64,000 bases of DNA from Clusia tigrina (lineage: Eukaryota; Arthropoda; Insecta; Diptera; Clusiidae), in assembly GCA_920105625.2 (NCBI GenBank), contig OV050033.1, positions 12,730,001 to 12,794,000 on the forward strand, given 5' to 3'. A program made the position numbers and the translations under genes. Positions 12,080-23,400 of the stretch are shown piece after piece. The notes beneath the pieces are model-generated. The model ran no database searches. It was not told where the DNA came from and saw only the letters and a program-made list of their open reading frames with translations. Each line of letters starts with the position of its first letter. Position 1 is the first letter of the stretch.

Positions 12080-12560
12080 GTGGCCTAATCGCAGAATCTG
12101 CGAAACAACCCCCTATCGGGTTACGGCCGAACTTAACACTGCGCGCGAATTCTCCCATCCGTTATACCAAGCGTGGTTAGGGTTTCCTCGACTTGATCCT
12201 TCCAACGGAGGCATGGTCGTGCCCTACGTCGTCGTCCAGCGGCTTCCGCTTCAAACACTCGTTTTCCGCTAGAGCTTCTCCGTCCATATGCACGACAACT
12301 CCAAGCAGCGCAGACGTTGTCTAGTGATTCATCTGACTATGTTAACATCAGCTGTCGAAAGATATAAAAAGGCACGCACAGGGATGGTTGAAGTCAAGTG
12401 CCAGTTAAAAGCAACAATGTTAAGAAGTGATATAGACTATAGACTCTGGTACTAAGTACACTGCTGTGTTCAATTAAACTTCGGCCACACGATTTCTTAA
12501 GTGATGTGGTGCTAATTTAAACCACTTTCCTGAGATCTAAATAATCAAATCAACGTTTTT
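12080..12560 (+). promoter_or_regulatory. GC-normal block with TATA box, possible promoter or LTR remnant
   Basis: In an AT-rich desert this block is clearly richer in G and C and has no open frame with domains. It contains TATAAAA at 12363-12369 and an ATTAAA poly(A)-like signal about 110 bp downstream. TATA then poly(A) signal in a compact non-coding block is an LTR-like arrangement, but I found no clear terminal TG..CA, target duplication or primer-binding site. A promoter of an unannotated transcript is equally possible. Confidence 0.3.
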
Positions 12561-12580
12561 TTTTAATATTACCTCGTCAC

Positions 12581-12920
12581 ATAATCCAGTGATGTGAACA
12601 AAACTCCTTTTCGTAACAATATATAAATAAGCATGTTAGACTCACACTCAGAGGGTCGCAAGTTCCAATCCTGCCCCGGACTTGGTCTCAAATGGTTCTT
12701 TCTAAAAAATGTTTTTGTCTTCGACTCGAAAGCCTCAGTGGCTATTACTCATTCCCCAATTCCTTGCAATCATAATTAATTATGGTGTAAGATAAATTCT
12801 TGTTGTGTTATCTCTTATAATCCAGTGATGTGAACAAACAATGTTTATACAAACAAATTATATATAAATAATAATCCAGTGATGTGAACGAAACTCCTTT
12901 TCGTAACAATATAATATAAA
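12581..12920. repeat. about 45-bp unit present three times, SINE lying between copies 1 and 2
   Basis: ATAATCCAGTGATGTGAAC begins at 12581, 12817 and 12871. Copies 1 and 3 continue with AAACTCCTTTTCGTAACAAT. Copy 2 diverges after the first 20 bases. The SINE at 12628-12795 lies between copies 1 and 2. Confidence 0.8.
12628..12795 (+). mobile_element. tRNA-derived SINE copy
   Basis: The head reads AAGCATGTTAGACTCACACT and continues to a B-box-like AAGTTCCAATCC and CTGCCCCGG. The body has TTGGTCTCAAA, TTCGACTCGAA and CTCAGTGGCTA, and the tail has AATTAATTATGGTGTAAG. Body and tail match the copy at 62.9-63.08 kb; the head matches the minus-strand element at 61.74 kb. A shared tRNA-like head and common tail are the hallmark of a Pol III SINE family. 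The A box is weak in this copy. Confidence 0.7.
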
Positions 12921-12959
12921 GAAGTAATTTACTTTTTTTATAACATTTATTTACGCATG

Positions 12960-15900
12960 CGCATGTGATTCATTTCACTAAAAACGTTTAAATTTATGAA
13001 TGTAAATATATATGTGTGTATGTGTGTGTGTATAAAGTTATGAATATTTTTAATGAATACTTTGGTAAGTTAATGAATGCTATAGTAACTTAGTTTATTT
13101 GACTGTTTTGATTTTTTTTTCATTTGATTTATTTTCTTTACGAATTCTCATTAATACCTAACATAAATAATTTAAGTCAAAATAGAATATTTCATATTGA
13201 AAGAAGACACAAATTACACATTTTGTTGATTTTGTTCTAGGAAGCAAATATAAATTTGTAGTGTTTTGTTTTTAAATATAGTTATAAATCTTCGTTAAAC
13301 GTAATATTAAACCACAGATAAACATTTATAAATGTATACAGAGTAGATGTGTATATAGAATATTAAACAAAGTACAAACATTTATATATTTATAAATAAA
13401 TAAAATATAAAAATTTGTTGAACGGATTTTGCGCCTTGTGACTGTATAGAAAAATATATATTATATATTTTTTAAACACTAATCATCTTAAAATATGAAT
13501 AAGAAATAAATTAGAATAGAAGTTTCCTAAGTTAAGCATACATTTAAACTAAAATAAATATACATGTGCATATACTAAAATTATTATACATTTACTAAAA
13601 TTGTTCAGAAATGTTTTGAATTATTTTGCCACAAGTTTTGTATTCTTCCTTTTATTTTTGTATCATAATTATTATTGTATTAATTTTCAAAAAATATATA
13701 TTCGTTTCATATCCCGTAATAACTAATTTGGCTCTTTAAGAAAAATAAATGCGTTCATTAAAAAAATAAAACAAAAAGTATTTGCTTTCGAATAGAAACT
13801 AAATAACAAATATTTTTTATATAAATAAAAATTGTACGAAATGCTACACTTAAAAAAACTTCTTACAAATATTTACAACAAAATTTACAAAAATCAAAAA
13901 AGCAGTTTGCAGCGCTCGGTTTACAAATGATTATTTAAATTTAATTTGTTCGATTGTATTTGAAGTGTGTGGAAGGGAATCGATCGCATTTTATTAAAGC
14001 ATTACTTAAATGTATGTTTAAAAGAATGATTGTTAATATACTAAATTTGTTCCAAGTGCAAAACGATAATGAGGCTCGCTTTTCTACTCATTGCTACAGT
14101 ATATGAAGCCTATGAAGCTTTCAAAAGCTCCAAACCATGTTAAAAGCTCCACACAAATAGGAATCCTCACTAGATCCTGTGCGATTGTATTTGTGTGGGG
14201 CGAGCACTGATTGCTGAATGATTTCATGAATTAATTGTAAATGTCTGATACAAATGGACCTGTCCCACTTTTTAGTTTGCTTCAATAAGTTTTTGTAGGT
14301 AAAATATTGTTATTAAAAATGTATAATTATAATTAGAGTACAACAGTGATTGATCTACATGCTGAATATTAAATAAATGGCTATAATGCGGTTAAGGGAT
14401 GAATACAATCAAAATACTTTGCATTTATAACGTTAAATAATAGGAGAAATATGTTTAATTTGTACCTGAAGTTCAAAATTACTCTTCTAAAAAAAAGAAT
14501 TGTCAAGTTGTGCGTGGAGAACACTTGCACAGCAAACGCCCGGACTTAACCCGGATTCACATCGGTTTTCAAGACTGCCGACCATTCTGCTCACACTGAG
14601 GACTCGCATTACTATGTGCCGACATTTGAGAAACCTCAAATAACTGACTCAACAGTCGTGCCTTGAACAACACTCAGTCCCTCAGCTGCGCACCACAATT
14701 GTCCCTACCAAATATACTTGGAAAGTCCTGCGTTTGCTGACCAGCTTTCATTAAGGGTATTAATATAAGTACATAAAATTTTGTATGGATTTTCTTGTAT
14801 GCGGTTTTGTTTAATGTTTGCCTTAAGACCTAATTTGTTTTCAGTTGCTGTTAACGGGGGTGAATGATGTTGGAGATTTGAAGCTGTGTCTGTGTGCGTG
14901 TTTGTTTTGGTGGATTAAAAATTATACTTCAATACACTGCAAAACCAAAACCTAAAATAAAATAAAATTATAATAAATAAAATAACAACATTTGAAAAAA
15001 GTAAATAAATTATGACAAGAAAAAAACAAAAGTTAGAAAAAAGCAAAAGCTAGAAAAAAGCAAAAGCTACAAAAAAAAACAGTGCAAAAAGCATAAAAAA
15101 GAAATGTTTGACGAGTTAAAAGATCTCCAAAAAATTGCAAAATAGATTTAGAGTAGAATATAAAATTATATTATAGTAGGCCAAACCCCTGGAGCAGTAC
15201 AGAAAGAAACCAAAATGAAGTTTAAAAGAATACAAGAAAAATTAAGAAAAATTTTAAATATAAAAATATATAAATATGAATTTGAAAAAAATTACAAATG
15301 TTAATAAAAAAATTACAATCATTAATAAAAAAAATTGTTCAAACGATAAAACAACCAAATTACAACTATACAAAAATATAAAAAATGTTATAAAAACAAA
15401 GGAAAATTATATTAAAAAAATGTATTGAAAATATAAATTTAAAATATGTCAAAATTTTAAATAGGAATTAAAAAAATAGTACTAAAACATAAAAATAACC
15501 AAATTACAATTAATAAAATGATTAAAAAATGTAATTAAAAAAATGAATATAAAAAAAAACATCCAAATTAAGAATGACAAAATAATATAAAATAATAAAA
15601 AAATTAATTGAATAAATTACAAACGAAAAAAAATAATAATTAAAATAATAAAACTATTACAAATATTAAATTAAAATTTCCTCAAAAAAAAAATCTTAAT
15701 TATATAAAAAAGGATCCATATTAAAAACGACAAAAAAAATTAACGAAATATAAAATTAAAATGAGTCAAAATTATAAATATGAATTAAAAAAATAAAAGT
15801 TAAAACATTAAAAACAATCAAATTACAACTATTAAAAAAAATTCATTAAAAAATGATAATTTTATAGAAAGAAATTATCTAAATAAAAGTAACCAAAAAA

Positions 15901-16400
15901 GTATAAAATTAAAATGTGTCAAAACGATAAAAAAAAATTAGTTAAATAAATTACAAACGATAAAAAAAATCTATTAATTAAACAACGAAAATGCAATTGC
16001 AAATATTATATGAAAATTTCTTATAAAAATATTAAAATTATATAAAAAAAAATCGAAGGCAAAAAAAAATTAAAATGAAAAATTTTTAAAATATATTAAA
16101 CGAAATTTTAAAAATAAATACTTTTAAAGTTCTGAAAACCCTGGGAGTGTCCTAAATTTGGCTGTAGGTAGAATAAGAATTCATTATTTGTTTCTCTTTT
16201 TCAATAAATAAATAATACAAATTTATAAACACAGAAAGAAAAAACCAAAAAAATAATAAACAAGAATAATAAATATGTAAAAAAAAAAGAATAAAAATGA
16301 TAAAAGAGAAATGCTAAAAAAGAATAACAAAAACTCAACTAAATTTGAGGGTATTTTAAATTTTTCTTCGGGTCTTTGCTATCTGCAAAAATTAGGGGTA
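12960..16400. other. about 3.4 kb A/T-rich low-complexity desert
   Basis: Mostly poly-A, AAAATTA-like and AATAAA-like low complexity, densest at 14.93-16.35 kb. The one compositional exception is a GC-normal island at about 14.51-14.74 kb, described as a finding. I see no exon, RNA gene or intact element. The remaining DNA to the end of the GEF gene at 17.24 kb contains only its probable 3' UTR. Confidence 0.6.
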
Positions 16401-17053
16401 TTCACAATATGTGGCAAAGCTTTAAAAGAGCAAAAATTTGCCAAAAGTCGTAAGCAATCTTAAAAGAAATTCTTGAACAAAATATGAAATCGACCCAGAA
16501 GCATGTTTGCTAAACCGTAGGAAATGCAAATGCAATCCTAGAGTCTGCAAATCGAGTCAAACGGAATCGCATATCAGCACATTTTGGTGTTGGCAAAGTA
16601 GGACTTTGTTTTTGCACTTTTACAGCTCCATTTGAAACAGATCATGAAATACACCCCTGTAAGCCATCGGTTAGTGGTGAGGTAACTGAATAAACTGTTT
16701 TATACTTCATAACAATTAATTATAGACACTTAATTAAAAAAAGAAACCAAATGCTTTGAAGAACTTGCAATTAGTAAATTCAAGTCAACTATTTATGAGC
16801 TTAGGCATCAAAGCGAATGGGGTGATTGTGATACTCTTCCCTGTCAAACAAGTACCAGAGGCACCCTACTGAGATTCACATATAAAAGTTATCGTTATCA
16901 AATCAGGACTACTCTGAATTTGCTCATGATACTCTACACACTACTTTATTTATGCCGTTAGTTAGTCTTAATCTAGTAATTCTACACCATTTGTTGTTAA
17001 AATTTCAATTAGTTTCATTATTGAGTAACTACGATGAACACAATACGCGACAG

Positions 17054-17059
17054 TTTATT
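17054..17059 (-). promoter_or_regulatory. Zir: candidate polyadenylation signal of the Zir orthologue
   Basis: AATAAA on the minus strand, about 185 bp past the stop codon at 17244. Another copy lies at 16945-16950. Either could end the transcript. Confidence 0.4.
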
Positions 17060-17243
17060 GTTAATTCATTTAATGCTTTTCTATTCGATTAGTAACACAA
17101 AATTTCCGTTGCCGATGCGGTCTCCAACCCACACGAAAGTATATGAAAATGTTATTTACTACGCTTCCAAGCGATCAAACACCAAACAACAATAAAGGAG
17201 GGGAAATGGCAAACATAATTTATAAATGAATTCGGTGATGGGC

Positions 17244-17481
17244 TTAAGCAGTACTTGAGTTATTGGAAGCGCCGCTGATTGCATTAAACAAAGCCATGCT
17301 ATTGCGGTGCGTGTTGACGGCGCTGTCGTCGAGCGGCTGGAAGGGCTCATCGAGTAACTCACTGAGAGCTTGGCACAGTTTCTGGTAGTTCTCCTTCAAA
17401 GCGGAATGATACTCCTTTTGGTCGCTGCTGATCATGCGCGCGTTCAGCTGCAGAGCCGTGTGGCAAACGCCAATGAAATCC
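17244..17481 (-). CDS. Zir: Zir exon M (C-terminus and stop)
   Basis: Residues 2153-2231: [20 protein letters not shown] and [20 protein letters not shown] close DHR-2. A poorly conserved tail, [20 protein letters not shown], follows. The stop TAA is at 17244-17246. Confidence 0.93.
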
Positions 17482-20400
17482 CTATAGAAAAATAAATAAA
17501 TATAAAATTTTATTAATTTGCACAAAGTGCCCGCGAAAACTCATTGAAGTGAATGTAGTTAACCTAAACACATCCTTCAGATCTTCCACGCGATCCAACG
17601 AAAAGTTATCGACAATCTTTGGATCCAGAAACGCTTGCGCATAGGCCAACGGGCCGGCATTGACGGTTACTGCAATGCTACCCTGCAGGCGCAGCTGCAG
17701 TTTCTTAACATCCGCCGGCGGCAGTATCACTTCCTCCAGTTCCGACACTTTCGTCTGCATCTCATCAATGGCCACTTCGATGGGGCTCAACTCGATTATC
17801 TCGCGAGCTCTGATAGGTATGCGCTTCAGCACATACGGAAAGGAATAGGTCGCTGGAGCACAGAAAGGACACAACAATTATACTACCATTTAGTACGATC
17901 AAAAATCAATTTATATATACTTTTAATAACAGTTTTGCGCTTCCATTGTTCCTCCACGGTGCCTCTGGCGGTGCCTGCTTTCGTGAACGGCGTTTCATAC
18001 ATAAACGTGTCCACATCGTGATTTTGTTCGAACTCGTTTAAGCGCTGATCGAGATCATCTTTCGTGAAGAATGGTATGACGTGCGTTACTTGTATATAGG
18101 CCAGCTTGGGATCGAGTTCATTAACGTTTACCTGCAAAAGGAGAACAACAAATAGCACCATTACTTAAAATCAAACTTATTCACTTTTAAAGACATTTGA
18201 AATATATGATTAAACATAAAAAGTGGGTTAATTATGTTTGCCAAACAAACCCATTTAGTTCAGTAGATTCCAAAAAGGCTTCTAGTAATCTATTTCTCTT
18301 GTCATCTGCGAAATCAATTTTTATAATTATTCGCGCTATAATTATTTCTTTAGAGTGGTTTTGGTTCTTCTGAAAGGAACACAGGACTCATGAGTGCGGC
18401 GTATGAAAAGCAGTTTGAAGTGATGTTTTAGGTTGGCTTTGAAAAATAGAATAGTTAGTAAAGTAAACGGAAACATCACCTTCATTTGTCCACAATTGGT
18501 TGAAGAAATATAAAGAATTAAGATATATGGATCGGGGCTTCAACAGAGAAGCCGGATGGAATGATAATGCAACGCCGACAGTAAGCGTGAGACAGCTCCG
18601 AGAAAAACAGGCCAACAAATATGTCGAATGATACACGCTGATTTAAAGACTGTAGTGCCAAGGAGTGTATTGAATGAATGAATGTCACAAAGATGAAAGA
18701 TGTACCTCGATCAATCTATTGTACCTGTTATGGGTATTCTATTAGTCCAACAGTTCTAAGCAAACTTAGCACTGAGTTGGTATCTCTTCCCTCGGGCCAG
18801 TAAAAGGAGTGTATTGTTTGTAACCCACAAAAACAAAAATCTTCTGAGCTCCAGTAGAATTAAAGAGATCTCAATAAAAAAGTACTGCTCACCATAAGAT
18901 TGCTCATTCACTGTGTCTCTAAGAATTTCTAGTGTTGCTTTTTTGCAATGAAATGTATTTCAAGCTCCTCTGGAGAGTGTTTTAGGGAAACCTGAAGAGC
19001 TCAGTTCCCGGAGTACGTACGTTTGCATTGCCCATCCATTGCTGTAACCACCATCTGACCACCGGATATGCGCATTATATCCCTTGGTGTGCCCACTGCT
19101 TGTATGAGAGCATTGTAAGAGTGCTTCCCAACTGTAAGGCGTCAGAATCACAGTAGTCCGCATTGTTCCGTAAAAGTTTTTCGTACACAACTGTCACAAA
19201 AAAAATTTTAACTTGCCTCACAATCCAATTGATATGTTAGTCATCTCGAATAACATACATTTTCGAATCAAGTCAATCCCACATTACTAATTAATTAGAG
19301 TAATTGCTATTATATATATTTTGGATATATTTGCATAAATTTTTTACGCCGATTGAAAGTGCATGGAATAATGATACGATCGGATCAAATGGACTCAACA
19401 AATATACGAAGTGTTGTTTTCATAAACGGTGTCAAAATCTTCTCGAGTCTGAATCCCGATGCAAAAGAATTCTACCCAACATACGTACGACAACGACCGA
19501 CTCCGCGCAGAGTACCAGATTGGCAGCCGCAGTATGCCTACGGAGCACCGCCAGTGACGCAACCATATAACAACTACCGGCCACCGTATGAAATACCGCA
19601 GCAGGGTCGGTGCACGGAGTGCTTCTACAGACAATCCGACATGAGAGTGATGGAAATGAGACGAGCCGAGTCGCGACAAGCCGAGATCCAGCACGCCGAG
19701 ATGAGACGTGCCCAGATGCGACATGCCGAGATGCTGCAGGCCGACATGCGATATGCCGAGATGCGGCATGCCGAGTTATTGAATTGTAAACGCCCTCAGG
19801 AGGTTCTGGCCAACCAAGTTCTGGAACAGATCAGGCACGCCGAGAGAGGAGATTCGGTAAATATAAATATTTTACAAGTGTTGGAGAACAGAAAATCCGA
19901 ACAGGCCTTAGGCATGCCAATTAGGGGGGTAGCATCAGAACAGACTCTGCTTGTAGGAAGACGGGCCTCTTCGGGTTATTTGAAGAGAACTAACTGGCCA
20001 GAAAAAAATATGTCAGTGGGAACTGAGGCACAGCATGCAAATGCCGATGCGCAAGATGTGCCAGTGTCTGTAATCTATGCGAAGGGACTGCATAGGAAAT
20101 ATTCCGAAGGTCTTATAGGGAATGAAGCGAGGTCTGCACCATATCCGCAGGCAATGTCACCAAATTGTGAGTTTAAAGATAATGTCCTTAAATCAGAGAG
20201 CTTGGACACACTAGTACCACAAAGAGAGGCATCCAAAGAGGCTCTGGCAACTGATGTACGCAACACCTGTTCACGTACATCCGTGGAGGTGATTAATTTG
20301 CCGGCAACTGGGGGCACACATCTTACCTTAGAGCTGGAGGAGGAGTTTAAAAAGGATATGCAGATAGTCATGAAGATAAATCAAATTATGGAAGAGGAAG

Positions 20401-23400
20401 AGAGTCAGGAGAAACGAATGGAGGAGAAACAAAAAACAAGCGATAGAAGAGCCCTGCTGCCAAAACTGTGCAACGAAACCAAAGACCTCTTAAGCGAGGA
20501 TGAGGAATTGTTGAAGATCCAAAAAGTCATCGCTCACATAATACAAAGCTCATCGGAAGATGAAGACGAACTGGAAGCGGTCGTAGAGAGCATCAACATG
20601 CGATTGGCAGACTACCCCCCACCCCGTAAAGAGAAAGTGCAGAAAGTTGAAATCGAGACTGGCATCGAGGTGCAACTGAATAAAGTGAGCAAAAGTCAGA
20701 CGAACATTAAACCACATCTAAATGCTGAAGTGTTGGCGGGCAAGGCACCGCCCACAACACCAATCGAGGAACTAACGCGAACCAAGAGAAATACCGATGA
20801 CGTGGCGCTTAAATTGATCAACGAGAGAAAGAAAAAAGCAGTTGAGAAAAAGACCTCAAACAAAAAGAACTTAAATATAACTGCCAAGGCAAGTAAGAAG
20901 CCCATCATTGGCAATGTCACCGCCACCGCCACAGCCAGTACATCAGCGGGTGGTGGCCATGAAAGATGGCTGGGGAGTACAAGAGTTCAGCGGAGTACCA
21001 GCAATGGCAGTGCAAGTGTAATGCGCACGAAGCACATCTCGGAGAGCATGCCCAACATGAGTGCCACGGAAAGAGCTAGGCACGACCTGAAGGTGCCCGA
21101 GAGCTCCTCAAAGACCTCAGCATTCCGGAGTTCGCCCATTGTCACCAAGAGTCCTACAACCTCGCGTGGGACAGGTTCAACAACGCACTCTACTGGCGTG
21201 ACAAAAAAGACCAGTACCATCGCCGCAAAAGCAACCACAAAAAGTGCAGTGCCAACAGAACGCGAATACCACCGACCATCTGAGCCGTTATCCCAGTCCG
21301 TAAAGTAAGTTCACATCCGAATCGAATTGTATTGAAATGCTATTGGATTGTTATTCAAATCCAAGGCCAATATTTATCGTGTAACATTTCATATATTTTT
21401 CGCTCTCTTCCAGAACCAAATCGCCAACAAATCTAAGAGTTGCACCCAAATCTGGCACACCAACAACTGGCAGGACAAATCCCAATGATAGCAAAAAGAA
21501 AACTGCACGCGGTGCTCACACCTCCAGATAACTTAACGTTCTTGCTTGTTTATTCCTCTTTATGGAGGAATATTGAAATTTGGCATTCCTGAAATGAACT
21601 TCAACTGAAAATTGTTTGTAAATTGTTGTTGTATAACGGAAAATTATTCACGTATACGTATCCCACATATATTTAACACAAAAAAAAACGCAAAAACAAA
21701 TTAAAATGTAAAAAAAGATTGCCAAATCATAACAGACCCAATATTTCTATGATGATTCTACACGAGTGTCCACCCACACATCACAACGCGTTTTTCAGTA
21801 TCAAAGCAGTTCCAATGGTTCATAAGTCGCAGTGTTGTGCAGGAATCATCTCTAATGGTAATTTTTGACCAATAAGTCATAAAACCATAAAATGGACTTA
21901 ATAGGGAAGAGAAGGCATGACCAATTGGCGAATGTGTTACTTGTATATACCCTATAAAAAAAATCCTGAGGTGATTTCTGAGCTCCACAAAGTTAGGCAT
22001 AACGTGAGTACTTCTCTTCAGACTCTCGTAAGAGGAATAAAAAGCTGAAGTTAGGTACGGAGACAGTCTTCAACGTAGACCACCTTGAAAAAGTGAAGAA
22101 AATACCGAAATTGGTATATCTATTAACCTATAGGTACCTTCTTAATGTTAGATGGTTAATTCTAACAATAATAGCCCAAAATGCTGTCCTGGTGTCGAAG
22201 TATCCTCTATCTGCTTATTAGGGATATCAATAATGGTCGCACATAATAGCCTGAACTTCTGAATAGGACACAAGTTCGAGTGAGATAGTGAACTAATGTT
22301 TTGAAGTATGATGAGGGTTTCTCTGTGGAAACAGTCGCCGCCACACTGTGTGCCTCATTTAAAGTGGTTTATTGTACCAGATTGAATTACGAAATAAGTT
22401 ACTGGTACAAGGTTAACCAGGTAACTTGCGAGTTACGCAAAGTTGCACTCGGAGGCCCATTGGACCATTTTGACAAAAACTCATCACAAAAACGCCAGCA
22501 AACATTTAAAGAGCGTATTACAATTTAAGTTGAAATATGAATCGGTGCAGCATTTTGTAAATTTCAATATAACGAAGATGGAAAGACTGTTTGTAACTCC
22601 ATAGCGTTGATAATATTAAGAACAAGATCTGGAAGTTCATTATAGCTACGATATAATTCACTGATTATAACAAAAGAGTACATTAAGAACAAAAACTGGT
22701 CCATAGTGTGCCTCCTTGGGGCGTTTTCAACTATACACTTAAATTTGAATTGTGCTCTCATCAACACTGTAAGGGAGTTCTTCAAAAATGGGAAAAGAAC
22801 TAACAATTAACCTTACGCGACTTTTGCATCAATCATTTTGTTGGAAACTGGACATATTTACTAAAACATTGGTACTCACTGGTGATGAGTCCATTATCAT
22901 TTTAACAACATCAGCGCCAAACTTTTCTTTATACTGCTTCGATAAACGCTCTGAAATTTCACTTAGCGAGGTCAGTTTGGGTTCCTTGTAGACAAACTCC
23001 ACAGCATGATCCTCCTCGAAATAAACCTGCGAGCAGAAAATTGTATTAAGAGCTCTTATCGGATACTCTACTGCAGTAACTTACCAAGCCGTAGAACACC
23101 ACACGATAGAAACGTCCCAGCATACGCTTACCCGAACGGTTCACTTCGACGATTTTATTGTATGCCTGCGTCAGATGCTCGTACGATTGAGCCAGATCGA
23201 TATAGTTGCGTCCACGCTCATAGATAGGCAAAATTAGCTTATACAGTTCCCCAAGGCATTCAAAGCGCTCCGCCCGGTCTAGAAAGTCGGCACACTGTTT
23301 CAACTGCTCCAACAGCATTTGCTCGGTGTACTGTGAATCCTGCGCTCCCGCATCCAACTTCAAGCCCTGCTCATCGCGCGATATATTGCGCGAGATCTTG

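Noticed and set aside
19395..19769. 124-residue minus-strand open frame reading [13 protein letters not shown]
   Set aside because: Antisense of the 15-bp repeats in the nested gene; the plus-strand frame is longer, spliced, and has the PAM2 motif.
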